A stretch of 41,553 nt of DNA from Clostridia bacterium (GTDB taxonomy: Bacteria > Bacillota > Clostridia > Oscillospirales > CAG-272): NCBI GenBank assembly GCA_017501545.1, contig JAFVWS010000029.1, positions 1 to 41,553 of the forward strand, in the 5' to 3' direction. The notes under the pieces are model-generated. The model saw only the letters and a list, made by a program, of their open reading frames with translations. It ran no database searches and was not told the DNA's origin. Within the stretch, counting starts at the first letter, position 1. The number at the start of each line of letters is the position of its first letter. This document shows positions 30,162 to 41,441 of this stretch, piece after piece. Both the position numbers and the translations under genes were made by a program.

Positions 30162-33100
30162 ATGAAGCGTTTTTATAGCAAATTAACCTTTGCTTTCATA
30201 TTATCACTAATTTTACTTGTTTCAGTCTTTGCAGTTTCTGCATTTGCAGCTGAGGCAGTTGATGGAGATATTATATGGAAGTACACTCCAAACGACACGA
30301 ACAAAACCGCTACTATTGATAGCGTTACTATCGTATCTGAGAAAACACAGAAATTTGATATTCCTGCTTATTTTGAGGTTGAAAAGGATGGTGTAGTTAC
30401 AACCTACACTGTTACCGCCATTAAAGATAATGCTTTTAACAACAACAAGAAGGTTTTTGGAGTTTTAACTATTCCAGATACTGTTACATCAATTGGTAAC
30501 AGTGCTTTTTCCGGTACATATATTTTAGGTGAGCTTGTTATCCCTGAAAGTGTCGAAACAATTGGTGAAAATGCCTTTTATAACTGCTTTGGACTTACAA
30601 AGGTTACTCTTTCCTCAAACGTTTCTACTATTAAGAAGCAAGCTTTCCATAAATGCAAGTCTCTTTCCGAAATAAACACTGAAAACGTTGATACCTTCGG
30701 TGAAAAATGCTTCTATGATTGTAAGGCGCTCCTTTCAGTTGACCTTTCATCAGCACTTGCTATCGGCAAGGAAGCTTTTGCTGAGTGTTATTCTTTGAAC
30801 GGAACCTACGATTTAACTAACGTAGAGACTATTGACCTTTCCGCCTTTAAGAATTGCCAAAGGATTACAGGCTTTGTTGTTCCAAATTCCTCGAGCAACG
30901 TTTTAGACTTATTTGTTGGCTGTATTTCACTTGAAAATGTACATGCAAGTGAATCTCACACAGCTTTCAAGTCTGTTGATGGCATACTTTTCTCCAAGGA
31001 TGAGAAAACTATTGTTTATTATCCATTAGCACGCTCTGATTCCTCTTACACCATTCCAAGCAAGGTGACATCTATCGGAAACACAGCCTTTGCAAAAGCC
31101 ATTAATCTTGAAAAGATTATTATGCACGAAAATGTTACTAATATTGGTGCTGGTGCATTTAGTTATTCTGCTATCAAGAGCTGCTATATTCCTGATGGAG
31201 TTACATCAATAAACGTTGATACATTTAAGGGCTGTACAGACGCTGAATGGATTGTTATTGGTGCTGGTGTTGCATCTGTTGGTGTTGACGCCTTCGCTTC
31301 TACAAGTTCTAACCTTGTAGTATATACAAAAAATGAGAATTTAACCCGTCCTGCTAACATTAGATCTTATATTATCGCGTCTGAATATCAATGCGTAAAT
31401 CACCGTTATGGTTATCTTGACAAGGAGCCAACCTGTGATGAATACGGATATAACAAATGCGTAATTTGTGGTCGTTTAGCTTACGTTAAGGAGCTTGGAC
31501 ACTCTGGTCCTATTGTTAAGAAAATACCACTTACCTGTACAACTAATGCTTCTTCAATTGTTAAGTGCTTAACTTGCAATCAAACAGTTGAAATAATATC
31601 TCAAAAATGCACAGGCCATACAGCTCACTTTGTATCTACTGCTAAAACAGAAACAACACCAGGTTATGTTATTGGATCATGTGCTATCTGTCGTGAAACT
31701 TATCTTGAAAGCTTTACTCCTCACGGAAATGAGCCGTGTGAAAATCACACAACTACAAGCATCATAATAAGTGAAGCAAGCTGTAAAACTAATGGGCTCG
31801 AGCTTATCTATTGTAGCGTTTGTGGTACTCTTGAGGAGGCTAAGGTTACACCTAAGCTTACTTGCAACTTCGTACATGAAATGGAAATTAGCTCAACCTG
31901 TACTGTAAATGGTCAGCTTATCGAGGTTTGTACAATTTGTGGAAGCAAGAGATACACAAAGCTTGACTTAGCTCCACATGCTCATTCCTGGTATACAGTT
32001 TCTGAAAGCAAGGGGTTTGAGTATAGCTCTTGCAGTATTTGTGGTAAATTCGAAAGCCGTGAGGTAGATTACACAGTATTTAACGAGCTTATTGGTCAAG
32101 TTTCTAAGTATTATGAAATTTACTATGCGCCTGATACTGTTGCTATGCTAAAGCCTATTATCGACAATAAGGATATGAATCTTACACAAGAAGCTGTTGA
32201 CTATAATACCCAGCTTTTAAGTAGCATTCTTTCTAACATTAAATATAATGTTAAGGATATTCCTGTAATTTTCATTGAAAAGGACACTGCCCTTTCAACA
32301 TCTGAATATACAGAGGCAGTTTTCTATATCGCTTATATCGATGAAAATGGCGATTATAAGGTTGAGGCTATTGAACGCAATGGTACAATGAAAATCAGAG
32401 GCAACTCAACTGCTAATAAGGTTAAAAACCCATACAATATTAAGTTCAGCTCAAAGGTTGATCTATTTGACCTTGGTGCAGGAAAGAAATATTGCTTGAT
32501 GGCTAACCTATTTGACCAAACATTATTGAGAAACGCACTTGCAATTGACCTTGCACAATCACTCGGTCTTGCTAATACATCTAAATATACAATGGTTGAG
32601 GTGTATTTGAATGGTGAGTGTGACGGCTTATATATGCTAACTACCCCAGTTGATATCGGAGAAAATAGAGTTGATATTGACGAGGAAAAGGACTTTTTAG
32701 TTGAAATTACCACCAACCACGCAAAGGATAACGCAAACTACAAGCTTACAACAGATAATATGTTCTCTCCTTTCCAAAACCTTAAGCTGGTTGTTGAGGA
32801 CACTGACAAAATGAGTGCAGAGACATTCTCCAAGCTCAACTCAACCTTCTGGCAAGTAAACCTTGCAGTTTACTCTGGAGACTGGGAAACAATTCAAAAG
32901 CACGTTGACGTTGAATCAATGGCTAAATACTACTTACTCCACGAATATCTAAAAGCGCTCGACTATTGCTATGACTCAACAAGATTCTATTATGTTGATG
33001 GCAAGCTTTACGGCGGACCTGTTTGGGACTTCGACTATGGTCTTGGTAACATTGAGGTTGGCTTAGGAGGTACTCACGATTCTACAGCAGACGGCTACCA

Positions 33101-33557
33101 CAACAAGGGTGCAAGCTATGCTGAAAAGAGCGAGGGTATCCCATATGATTCTGAAACCGCGGATGGCAAATTTGCAAGCACCACCGGATATTGGGCTAAT
33201 TCACAATGGGGTGGCTGTGGAAACGGTTATTTCAAGCAGTTATATGAGTATTCACCAGAATTCGTTGACCTTCTTTGCGAAACTCTTGATGAGTATGATA
33301 TGCAATTTACTCTTCTCTACGAGGACGTAGTTATCAGCAAGAAGGAAGTATATCAAAACTCAATCGATAAGTATAACTTAGACCCTGATTATACTGCTGC
33401 CCGTATGAGAAACTGGCAAATTTACAACATCATCAGTGATGTAGACAATGCTTGTGGTGGTTGGATAGAAATCAGCCACAACCACGCTATTAACTACTTG
33501 AGAGAGTGGCTACAAAGACGTCACGAATGGATGAAGTCAGCTTACGTTGTAGAATAA
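30162..33557 (+). CDS. Secreted multidomain protein: LRR_5 repeats, Cys-rich repeats and CotH kinase-like domain
   Basis: An 1131-residue exoprotein. A signal peptide (about 1-28, ending VSAFAAEA) is followed by BspA-type leucine-rich repeats at about 80-390 (for example IPDTVTSIGNSAF, VPNSSSNVLDLF). A Cys-rich region at about 410-640 has at least six CxxC ribbons, often in repeats of the pattern C-x-x-x-G-x-x-x-x-x-C-x-x-C-G with HSG or GH between. The C-terminal CotH-like kinase domain starts near MKIRGNSTANKVKNP (743) and includes LRNALAIDLAQSLGL, YLNGECDGLYML, YYLLHEYLKALDY and GGPVWDFDYGLGN (about 950). There is no LPXTG or membrane anchor, so it is secreted or bound non-covalently. CotH domains phosphorylate spore-coat or exported proteins. 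Confidence 0.9.
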   Translation: MKRFYSKLTFAFILSLILLVSVFAVSAFAAEAVDGDIIWKYTPNDTNKTATIDSVTIVSEKTQKFDIPAYFEVEKDGVVTTYTVTAIKDNAFNNNKKVFGVLTIPDTVTSIGNSAFSGTYILGELVIPESVETIGENAFYNCFGLTKVTLSSNVSTIKKQAFHKCKSLSEINTENVDTFGEKCFYDCKALLSVDLSSALAIGKEAFAECYSLNGTYDLTNVETIDLSAFKNCQRITGFVVPNSSSNVLDLFVGCISLENVHASESHTAFKSVDGILFSKDEKTIVYYPLARSDSSYTIPSKVTSIGNTAFAKAINLEKIIMHENVTNIGAGAFSYSAIKSCYIPDGVTSINVDTFKGCTDAEWIVIGAGVASVGVDAFASTSSNLVVYTKNENLTRPANIRSYIIASEYQCVNHRYGYLDKEPTCDEYGYNKCVICGRLAYVKELGHSGPIVKKIPLTCTTNASSIVKCLTCNQTVEIISQKCTGHTAHFVSTAKTETTPGYVIGSCAICRETYLESFTPHGNEPCENHTTTSIIISEASCKTNGLELIYCSVCGTLEEAKVTPKLTCNFVHEMEISSTCTVNGQLIEVCTICGSKRYTKLDLAPHAHSWYTVSESKGFEYSSCSICGKFESREVDYTVFNELIGQVSKYYEIYYAPDTVAMLKPIIDNKDMNLTQEAVDYNTQLLSSILSNIKYNVKDIPVIFIEKDTALSTSEYTEAVFYIAYIDENGDYKVEAIERNGTMKIRGNSTANKVKNPYNIKFSSKVDLFDLGAGKKYCLMANLFDQTLLRNALAIDLAQSLGLANTSKYTMVEVYLNGECDGLYMLTTPVDIGENRVDIDEEKDFLVEITTNHAKDNANYKLTTDNMFSPFQNLKLVVEDTDKMSAETFSKLNSTFWQVNLAVYSGDWETIQKHVDVESMAKYYLLHEYLKALDYCYDSTRFYYVDGKLYGGPVWDFDYGLGNIEVGLGGTHDSTADGYHNKGASYAEKSEGIPYDSETADGKFASTTGYWANSQWGGCGNGYFKQLYEYSPEFVDLLCETLDEYDMQFTLLYEDVVISKKEVYQNSIDKYNLDPDYTAARMRNWQIYNIISDVDNACGGWIEISHNHAINYLREWLQRRHEWMKSAYVVE

Positions 33558-33563
33558 TCAAAT

Positions 33564-33600
33564 AAAAAAGCAGTTGAAATTCAACTGCTTTTTGTTTTTA
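33564..33600 (+). terminator. Terminator of the LRR/CotH gene
   Basis: AAAAAGCAGTTG pairs with CAACTGCTTTTT across an AAATT loop, followed by T-rich sequence. Confidence 0.9.
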
Positions 33601-33673
33601 ACGCATTTTAAGCCCTTTTAAAAGCCTTTTTTCTGATATTAGGGCATTTTACTTATATCAGCTTCAAACAAGT

Positions 33674-33706
33674 AAAAAAGCGTGATGCGAAATGCATCAC
33701 GCTTTT
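33674..33706 (-). terminator. Terminator of rpoC
   Basis: AAAAGCGTGATGC pairs with GCATCACGCTTTT across a five-base loop, with T residues on the minus strand. It starts five bases after the rpoC stop. Confidence 0.9.
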
Positions 33707-33710
33707 ATTG

Positions 33711-36700
33711 TTATTCTGCAATAGAAGCTGTTGCCTCTTCTGCCTTTTTCTCAGCCTTCTTGATACCGATGTTATTGTATTCAGCAAGACCTGTACCTGC
33801 AGGAATAAGCTTACCGATAATAACGTTTTCCTTAAGTCCGAGAAGGTGGTCAACCTTACCACGAATAGCAGCGTCTGTAAGAGCCCTTGTTGTTTCCTGG
33901 AAGGAAGCTGCTGATAAGAATGATTCTGTGGAAGAAGCAGCCTTTGTAATACCGAGAAGGATTGGTGTAACGGTTGCAAGACGAAGTGATACATCACCTG
34001 CATCAATCTTAGCTTGTACCTTTTCATTTTCCTCAATAAGCTCGGTTACGTCAACAGTTACGCCCTCAATAAGCTCTGTATCGCCTGGATCATCAACTCT
34101 AACCTTTCTAGTCATTTGACGAGTGATAACCTCAATATGCTTATCGTCAACCTCAACGTTTTGTGAACGGTAAACCTTTTGTACCTCACGTACAATATAG
34201 TCATAAACCGCTTCAATACCATTGATTTTGAGAATATCAAGAGGAGCCATTGAGCCCTCTGTTAATGCTTGACCCTTAACTACTCTGTCACCATCGTGAA
34301 CAATCATAGTTGTCTTGAATGGAACGTCATAGTTATATTCCACGCCTGTTTCTTCGTCTATTACGTGAATCTTGTTAATCTTACCCTCAAGAGTAATCTT
34401 AACCTCACCAGTTGCTTCAGAAGCAATTGCAGGATTCTTTGGTCTTCTTGCCTCAAAGAGCTCTTCAACTCTTGGAAGACCCTGAGTGATGTTTGCACCT
34501 GCGACACCACCAGTATGGAATGTTCTCATTGTAAGCTGTGTACCAGGCTCACCGATTGACTGAGCGGCGATAACACCAACAGCCTCACCGATATTAACTG
34601 GCTTTGAGCTTGCAAGGTCCATACCATAACAGTGAACACACACTCCGCCCTTCGCATTACAACGAAGAACAGAACGTACCTTAACCTCTGTAATTCCAGC
34701 AGCGATAATCTTTTTAACATCGCGTGCAAGAATCATTTCATTTTCTTTTACAATTATTTCACCATTGTTTGGATTTACAATATCCTCAACAGTGTATCTA
34801 CCGAGAATTCTATCCTCAAGCTTTTCAACGATTTGTCCATCGTTATCCTTAATGTCACTCATAACCATATAGTTGCGAGTTCCACAGTCTTGCTCACGAA
34901 TAATAACCTCGTGTGATACGTCAACAAGTCTTCTTGTTAGGTATCCAGAGTCAGCTGTCTTAAGAGCTGTGTCTGAAAGCGACTTACGTGAGCTCTTAGC
35001 TGCCATGAAGTACTCAAGTATTGAAATACCCTCACGGAAGTTTGACTTAACTGGGATTTCCATTGTCTTACCTGTTGCAGAGAACATAAGACCACGCATA
35101 CCAGCAAGCTGACGCATCTGCTTTTCGCTACCACGGGCACCAGACTCAGCCATCATCTTGATTGGGTTGTATCTATTAAAGCTGCTAAGCATCTCTTTAG
35201 TTACAGCGCTTGTAGCCTTATCCCAAATAGAAATTACACAGTTGTATCTTTCCTCATCAGAAAGCTCACCCTCGTTATAGTAAGCGAAGATTTGATCAAC
35301 CTCTTGGTCTGCCTTCTTGAGGATTTCAGCCTTGCTTTCAGGAATAATCATATCTGCAACCGAGATTGAAAGCGATGCTCTTGTTGAATACTTATAACCC
35401 ATCTCCTTGATGTGGTCAAGAACCTCAGCAGCCTTTGTAAAGCCGTGAATCTTGATTGTACGGTCAACGATTTCAGAAAGCTTTTTGCTCTCTGCTACGA
35501 AGTCGATTTCAAGTCCGAATGGATCAACGTCTCTATCAACGTATCCAAGGTCTTGTGGGATATATTCATTAAATATAAGTCTGCCAAGTGTAGCATCAAT
35601 AATCTTTGATTTCTTTTCGCCGTTGATAATCTTTTCAACTCTTATCTTGATTGGTGCATGAAGCTCGAGCTGCTTTGTTTCGTAAGCCATCATAGCCTCG
35701 TCAAAGTTACGGAATACGCTACCCTCGCCCTTTTCACCAGCCTTATCAAGAGTTAGGTAGTAAGAACCAAGAACCATATCTTGTGAAGGAACAGCAATAG
35801 CCTTACCATCAACCGGCTTAAGAAGGTTGTTTGCAGAAAGCATAAGGAATCTTGCCTCTGCTTGAGCCTCACTTGAAAGTGGAACGTGTACAGGCATTTG
35901 GTCACCGTCGAAGTCAGCGTTGAAAGCCTTACATACGAGTGGGTGAAGTCTGATTGCTCTACCTTCAACAAGCACTGGCTCGAATGCTTGAATTGAAAGA
36001 CGGTGAAGTGTAGGCGCACGGTTAAGAAGAACTGGATGCTCCTTAATTACGTTTTCGAGTGCATCCCAAACGTCGTCAACAACCTGCTCTACATTTCTCT
36101 TAGCTTCCTTAATGTTAGCTGCCTTGCCAGTCTCAACAAGACGCTTCATTACGAATGGCTTGAAAAGCTCAAGTGCCATTTCACGTGGCAAGCCACATTG
36201 ATAAATCTTAAGGTTTGGACCTACTACGATAACGCTACGTCCTGAATAGTCAACACGCTTACCGAGAAGGTTTTGTCTGAAGCGTCCCTGCTTACCTCTA
36301 AGCATTTCTGAAAGGGACTTAAGCTCGCGAGAGCTTGGACCTGTAACAGGCTTTCCTCTCTTACCATTATCAAATAGTGAGTCAACTGCTTCTTGAAGCA
36401 TTCTCTTTTCATTTTTGATAATAGGCTCTGGAGAGTGGATCTCGATTTGCTTCTTCAAACGATTGTTTCTGTTAATAACTCTTCTGTAAAGATCATTGAT
36501 ATCAGAAGCAGCATATCTACCACCATCAAGTGGTACCATTGGTCTGATATCTGGTGGAATTACAGGAAGAACATCAAGAATCATCCATTCAGGCTTATTT
36601 CCTGATTTTCTGAATGCTTCTACAATTTCAAGTCTCTTAATTATACGAACCTTCTTTTGTCCAGAAGACTTAAGAAGCTCTTCCTTAAGCTCCTTAGAAA

Positions 36701-37253
36701 GTGCTTCAATATCAATTTCCATAAGAAGCTTCTTGATTGCCTCAGCGCCCATTTCAGCGACAAAGCGATCACCATACTTTTCGTAGTATGCTTGATACTC
36801 GCTCTCTTTTAAGAGCTGATATTTCATAAGTGGTGTTTCACCTGGATCAATAACGATTCTTTGAACGAAATAAAGAACGTTTTCGAGTGCCTTTGATGAA
36901 ATATCAAGTATAAGACCCATTCTTGAAGGGTTAGCCTTGAAGTACCAAATATGTGATACAGGACAAGCAAGAGTGATGTGACCCATTCTCTCACGACGTA
37001 CCTTTTTAGTTGTTACCTCAACGCCACACTTTTCACATCTGTGTCCCTTATGGCGAGAACGCTTATACTTTCCGCAAGAGCATTCCCAGTCCTTTGTAGG
37101 ACCAAAGATTTTCTCGCAGAAAAGTCCGTCCTTTTCCGGCTTTTGTGTACGATAGTTGATTGTTTCAGGCTTTGTAACCTCACCTGAAGACCAGCTAAGT
37201 ATCTTTTCCGGAGACGCAAGGCCGATTTTTATAGAATCAAATGTATGTTCCAT
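33711..37253 (-). CDS. rpoC: RNA polymerase beta' subunit
   Basis: An 1180-residue beta' subunit, usual length for Firmicutes. Features are zinc ribbon 1 [19 protein letters not shown] near residue 60-78, the switch/rudder region [17 protein letters not shown], the catalytic loop [10 protein letters not shown] (445-454), zinc site 2 from [11 protein letters not shown], and the bridge/trigger region [20 protein letters not shown] followed by TFHTGG. Pro454 replaces the Ala that almost always follows Met in this loop. Two ATGs are possible; the one at 37253 has AAGGA at eight bases, while 37259 is only two bases from it. Co-transcribed with rpoB 40 bases upstream. Confidence 0.97.
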   Translation of the reverse strand: MEHTFDSIKIGLASPEKILSWSSGEVTKPETINYRTQKPEKDGLFCEKIFGPTKDWECSCGKYKRSRHKGHRCEKCGVEVTTKKVRRERMGHITLACPVSHIWYFKANPSRMGLILDISSKALENVLYFVQRIVIDPGETPLMKYQLLKESEYQAYYEKYGDRFVAEMGAEAIKKLLMEIDIEALSKELKEELLKSSGQKKVRIIKRLEIVEAFRKSGNKPEWMILDVLPVIPPDIRPMVPLDGGRYAASDINDLYRRVINRNNRLKKQIEIHSPEPIIKNEKRMLQEAVDSLFDNGKRGKPVTGPSSRELKSLSEMLRGKQGRFRQNLLGKRVDYSGRSVIVVGPNLKIYQCGLPREMALELFKPFVMKRLVETGKAANIKEAKRNVEQVVDDVWDALENVIKEHPVLLNRAPTLHRLSIQAFEPVLVEGRAIRLHPLVCKAFNADFDGDQMPVHVPLSSEAQAEARFLMLSANNLLKPVDGKAIAVPSQDMVLGSYYLTLDKAGEKGEGSVFRNFDEAMMAYETKQLELHAPIKIRVEKIINGEKKSKIIDATLGRLIFNEYIPQDLGYVDRDVDPFGLEIDFVAESKKLSEIVDRTIKIHGFTKAAEVLDHIKEMGYKYSTRASLSISVADMIIPESKAEILKKADQEVDQIFAYYNEGELSDEERYNCVISIWDKATSAVTKEMLSSFNRYNPIKMMAESGARGSEKQMRQLAGMRGLMFSATGKTMEIPVKSNFREGISILEYFMAAKSSRKSLSDTALKTADSGYLTRRLVDVSHEVIIREQDCGTRNYMVMSDIKDNDGQIVEKLEDRILGRYTVEDIVNPNNGEIIVKENEMILARDVKKIIAAGITEVKVRSVLRCNAKGGVCVHCYGMDLASSKPVNIGEAVGVIAAQSIGEPGTQLTMRTFHTGGVAGANITQGLPRVEELFEARRPKNPAIASEATGEVKITLEGKINKIHVIDEETGVEYNYDVPFKTTMIVHDGDRVVKGQALTEGSMAPLDILKINGIEAVYDYIVREVQKVYRSQNVEVDDKHIEVITRQMTRKVRVDDPGDTELIEGVTVDVTELIEENEKVQAKIDAGDVSLRLATVTPILLGITKAASSTESFLSAASFQETTRALTDAAIRGKVDHLLGLKENVIIGKLIPAGTGLAEYNNIGIKKAEKKAEEATASIAE

Positions 37254-37293
37254 TAGCATTATCCTTCTTTTTAATTTTTTAAATTAGTATCTA

Positions 37294-40200
37294 TTATTCG
37301 TCAAAGTCGTCAAATTTTGGAAAGGAGCCCTCTCCGAATTCCTCATCGAATTCTTCGTTCTCCTCATATTCATCCTCGTATTCCTCTTCGTTTTCTGTTT
37401 CGTGAGTTTCCTCAGCTACAGTTACGATGTTCATTGGCTCTAAGTCCTCTTCTCCGAGGTTAGATAGCTCAATTTCATTACCTTCCTTATCAAGAACAGT
37501 AATATCAAGTGCAAGAGCTTGAAGCTCCTTAACTAACACCTTGAATGATTCAGGAATACCTGGTGTTGGAATATTTTGACCCTTAACGATAGCCTCAAAT
37601 GCCTTTGTTCTACCGATAATATCGTCACTCTTAACAGTCAAGATTTCTTGTAGAGTGTAAGCAGCGCCGTATGCTTCAAGCGCCCAAACCTCCATTTCTC
37701 CGAAACGCTGACCACCAAACTGTGCCTTACCACCAAGAGGTTGTTGTGTAACAAGTGAGTAAGGACCATTTGAACGAGCGTGAATCTTGTCGTCTACCAA
37801 GTGGTGAAGCTTGAGGTAGTACATGATACCAACGGTTACAGGGTTATCAAATGGTTCACCTGTACGGCCGTCATAAAGGATTGTTTTACCATCGCAAATC
37901 TTAAGCTTGCCCTCTTCTTGGAGCTTTTTGATTGCTTCTTTATCATTTCTTGTTTCTTTGTCGAGCTTTTGGATATCCTTCTTTCCATCCTCACGAATAA
38001 CCTCTTCGAAAAGGTCCTTTCCGTCAGTGTTTTCGTTAGGAAGAACGTCTCTCCAAAGTCCTGCCATCTTTAGGCACTCGAAAATATCCTTTTCCTTTGC
38101 ACCGTCAAATACAGGAGTCATAATCTTCCAGCCAAGCTTCTTAGCAGCGATACCAAGATGCACCTCAAGAACCTGACCGATATTCATACGTGATGGAACG
38201 CCAAGTGGGTTAAGAACGATATCAAGTGGTGTACCATCTGCCAAGAAAGGCATATCCTCTGGTGGGAGAATTCTTGATACAACACCCTTATTACCGTGAC
38301 GACCAGCCATCTTATCTCCTACGGAGATCTTTCTCTTTTGAGCAACGTACACCTTAACTACCTTGTGTACGCCTGGTGATAATTCGTCACCGTTTTCGCG
38401 TGAGAATACCTTAACGTCAACAACGATACCGTCATTACCATTCTTTACGCGAAGTGATGTGTCTCTTACGTCTCTTGACTTTTCACCGAAGATAGCGCGA
38501 AGTAGGCGCTCTTCAGCGGTAAGCTCTGTCTCACCCTTTGGAGTAACCTTACCAACGAGAATGCTATGAGGCTTAACCTCTGTACCGATTCTTACGATAC
38601 CATTTTCGTCAAGGTTTTTAAGAGCTTCCTCACCAACGTTAGGAATTTCTCTTGTGATTTCCTCTGGACCGAGCTTTGTATCTCTTGCCTCGTGTGTATG
38701 CTCCTCAATGTGAATAGAGGTATATACATCATCACGAACAAGCTTTTCGTTAAGCAATACAGCGTCCTCGTAGTTATAACCTTCCCAAGTCATAAATCCG
38801 ATGAGAGCGTTTTTACCGAGTGAAACTTCGCCCTGTGAGGTTGCAGGTCCGTCAGCGATAACTTGACCCTTTTCTACTCTTTCGCCAACAACTACGATTG
38901 GGTTTTGGTTTACGCAAGTGCTTTGGTTAGAACGCTTAAACTTTATAAGCTCGTATCTATCCTTTAAGCCACTATCTTGCTTAATTACAATATGATTAGC
39001 GTCAACCTTTTCAACAACGCCTGCCTCTTTTGCAAGAACAACAACGCCAGAGTCAACAGCTGCCTTATACTCCATACCTGTACCAACAATTGGTGAATCA
39101 GATGTAAGAAGTGGAACTGCCTGCTTCTGCATGTTTGAACCCATGAGCGCACGAGTGTTGTCGTCATTTTCAATAAATGGAATCATTGCTGTTGCAACAG
39201 ATACCACCATCTTTGGTGAGATATCCATATAAGTTACACGCTTAGAATCGGTTTCCAAAACCTCTTGTCTTTCACGTGCAATGATTCTTGATTTAACAAA
39301 ACGCTTGTTTTCATCAAGCTCCTCATATGCTTGAGCTATAACGTGTCCGTCCTCTTCATCAGCTGTTAAATAAACAACCTCGTCAGTAACAACGCCATCA
39401 ATTACCTTACGGTAAGGAGCCTTAATGAAGCCATATTTATCGATTTTTGCATATGTTGAAAGATATGAAATAAGACCGATGTTTGGACCTTCAGGAGTTT
39501 CTACAGGACACATTCTACCATAGTGTGTATAGTGAACGTCACGAACCTCAAATGCTGCTCTATCTCTTGAAAGACCGCCAGGGCCAAGTGCTGAGATACG
39601 ACGCTTATGTGTAAGCTCAGCAAGTGGGTTGTTTTGGTCCATAAACTGTGAAAGTGGTGAAGAACCAAAGAACTCTCTAATTGCTGTTGCAACTGGTCTA
39701 ATGTTTACAAGTGTCTTTGGAGAAAGCTCCTCAACGTCTTGTGTATTCATTCTCTCTCTGATAACCTTTTCCATACGGGACATACCGATACGGAATTGGT
39801 TTTGAAGAAGCTCACCTACGCAACGGAGACGACGGTTGCCAAGGTGGTCAATATCGTCCTTCTTACCGATGCCATAATCAAGGCCAACAAGGTAGGAAAT
39901 TGATGCAAGGATATCTTCTCTTGTAATGTGCTTAGGACAGAGCTCCTCTGTGCTTCTCTTAATCTTTTCGATGATAGCATCTCTGTCGCCACCACACTCG
40001 TTAATAATTGCTTGAAGGTTTTCATAGTGAAGCTTTTCGCTTACACCAAAGTCCTCAAGTCCATCTCTCCAGCCCTCGCCAAGTAAGTATTTAGGGTCAA
40101 CTGTTCCGTTGCCGAATACCTTAAGCTCAGTAGGCTCACCAGATTCTCTTTCTGTAACTGTTACATAAACCTCGTTTACACAGTTAGCCTCAATAAGCTC

Positions 40201-41169
40201 AATATCCTCAGCGGTAATAACCTTACCAACCTCACAGATGATTTCGCCTGTTAGGTTGCTGATTACTGGACGTGAAAGTGTAAGTCCAAGAATACGCTTA
40301 GAAATGCAAAGCTTTTCATTAAACTTATAACGACCAACTGGGTATAGGTCGTATCTTTTGCCGTCGAAGAATAGGTTGTGGATAAGAAGCTGAGCGCTTT
40401 CCACAATCGCTGGCTCACCCGGACGGTGTCTTTTGTAAATTTCCTTAAGTGCCTCTTCTTGAATAGTTGTGCCAAACTCCATTGAGAGCTTTTCACTTTC
40501 GTCCTTTTCAAGTGTAGGTGTTATAAATTTAGAGCCGAACATATCCTTAAGCTCCTCAGCTGTCTCAACGCCGAGTGCACGAATAAGGATAGTAATTGGC
40601 ATTTTTCTGTTTTTGTCAATATGAACGTAGAAAACGTTTGATGAGTCAGTCTCATACTCAAGCCAAGCACCACGATATGGGATGACCTGTGCTGTGTAGT
40701 TATGTGTACCTGTCTTATCAACAGAATAGTCATAGTACATTCCCGGGGAACGAACAATTTGAGATACTACAACACGCTCAGCACCATTGATAACAAAGGT
40801 ACCATTATCTGTCATAAGTGGGAAATCACCCATGAACACCTCGTGCTCTTTTACCTCTCCTGTTGCTCTGTTAGATAGACGAACGTTTACACGCAAAGGA
40901 GCTGCGTAGTTAACGTCTCTAATCTTGCACTCCTCAACAGGGTACTTAGGATTGTTAACGTCGAGTGTGTATGAAACAAACTCGATTGACAAGTCCTCAG
41001 TGTGGTCTGTGATAGGAGATACATCGTTGAGAACCTCTTGAATGCCCTTTTCCAAGAACCATTTAAAAGACTCTTTTTGTACGTCAATAAGGTTCGGCAT
41101 ATCACAAAGTTCGTTAATTTTAGCGAAATTCATTCTTGTGTTTTTGCCAAGCTTTTGTTCTTTGACCAT
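37294..41169 (-). CDS. rpoB: RNA polymerase beta subunit
   Basis: A 1291-residue beta subunit. Canonical stretches are [19 protein letters not shown], the rifampicin region [20 protein letters not shown] then [43 protein letters not shown] and the C-terminal clamp [20 protein letters not shown]. Pro505 stands where E. coli has Gln513, and Ala where E. coli has Ser522. The last 40 residues are an unusually acidic tail rich in Glu and Asp ([20 protein letters not shown]). The start ATG has TTGGAG ten bases upstream. A strong promoter lies at 41241-41269. The rplJ-rplL genes that usually precede rpoB are not in the 380 bases upstream. Confidence 0.98.
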   Translation of the reverse strand: MVKEQKLGKNTRMNFAKINELCDMPNLIDVQKESFKWFLEKGIQEVLNDVSPITDHTEDLSIEFVSYTLDVNNPKYPVEECKIRDVNYAAPLRVNVRLSNRATGEVKEHEVFMGDFPLMTDNGTFVINGAERVVVSQIVRSPGMYYDYSVDKTGTHNYTAQVIPYRGAWLEYETDSSNVFYVHIDKNRKMPITILIRALGVETAEELKDMFGSKFITPTLEKDESEKLSMEFGTTIQEEALKEIYKRHRPGEPAIVESAQLLIHNLFFDGKRYDLYPVGRYKFNEKLCISKRILGLTLSRPVISNLTGEIICEVGKVITAEDIELIEANCVNEVYVTVTERESGEPTELKVFGNGTVDPKYLLGEGWRDGLEDFGVSEKLHYENLQAIINECGGDRDAIIEKIKRSTEELCPKHITREDILASISYLVGLDYGIGKKDDIDHLGNRRLRCVGELLQNQFRIGMSRMEKVIRERMNTQDVEELSPKTLVNIRPVATAIREFFGSSPLSQFMDQNNPLAELTHKRRISALGPGGLSRDRAAFEVRDVHYTHYGRMCPVETPEGPNIGLISYLSTYAKIDKYGFIKAPYRKVIDGVVTDEVVYLTADEEDGHVIAQAYEELDENKRFVKSRIIARERQEVLETDSKRVTYMDISPKMVVSVATAMIPFIENDDNTRALMGSNMQKQAVPLLTSDSPIVGTGMEYKAAVDSGVVVLAKEAGVVEKVDANHIVIKQDSGLKDRYELIKFKRSNQSTCVNQNPIVVVGERVEKGQVIADGPATSQGEVSLGKNALIGFMTWEGYNYEDAVLLNEKLVRDDVYTSIHIEEHTHEARDTKLGPEEITREIPNVGEEALKNLDENGIVRIGTEVKPHSILVGKVTPKGETELTAEERLLRAIFGEKSRDVRDTSLRVKNGNDGIVVDVKVFSRENGDELSPGVHKVVKVYVAQKRKISVGDKMAGRHGNKGVVSRILPPEDMPFLADGTPLDIVLNPLGVPSRMNIGQVLEVHLGIAAKKLGWKIMTPVFDGAKEKDIFECLKMAGLWRDVLPNENTDGKDLFEEVIREDGKKDIQKLDKETRNDKEAIKKLQEEGKLKICDGKTILYDGRTGEPFDNPVTVGIMYYLKLHHLVDDKIHARSNGPYSLVTQQPLGGKAQFGGQRFGEMEVWALEAYGAAYTLQEILTVKSDDIIGRTKAFEAIVKGQNIPTPGIPESFKVLVKELQALALDITVLDKEGNEIELSNLGEEDLEPMNIVTVAEETHETENEEEYEDEYEENEEFDEEFGEGSFPKFDDFDE

Positions 41170-41240
41170 ATCTTTTTACTCCAACTTCCCTCTTATATAT
41201 AATATAAAAGAATTATTTAAAAAATATTGTGCAGTAATAG

Positions 41241-41269
41241 ATTTTAGCACCCGTTTAGATAAAAGTCAA
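41241..41269 (-). promoter_or_regulatory. Promoter of rpoBC
   Basis: Minus strand TTGACT (41264-41269), 17 bases, TAAAAT (41241-41246), TGC before the -10. The leader to the ATG is about 65 bases. A dedicated promoter here fits an rpoBC unit separate from ribosomal protein genes or one boosted internally. Confidence 0.8.
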
Positions 41270-41441
41270 TACTTAATTGTAAATAATTTTAAAAAAATAA
41301 AAAGTTTACAATTTGTTTCTTGAAATTTTACAAAGATTTAATATGTAAATTTTTTATGAACAAGTGAATTTGAACATTCCATTACTAATTTATAATTAAA
41401 ATTATTAAACATAGTAAATATTAATAATAAAATGTTGCGAC
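41270..41441. other. AT-rich intergenic region upstream of rpoB, nothing identified
   Basis: About 170 bases of very AT-rich sequence without a supported gene, terminator or RNA, ending abruptly at the GC-richer MalY-like fragment. Confidence 0.5.

Noticed and set aside
33682..34119. 145-residue plus-strand frame opposite rpoC
   Set aside because: Shadow of rpoC in the antisense frame; no ribosome site or recognisable domain.
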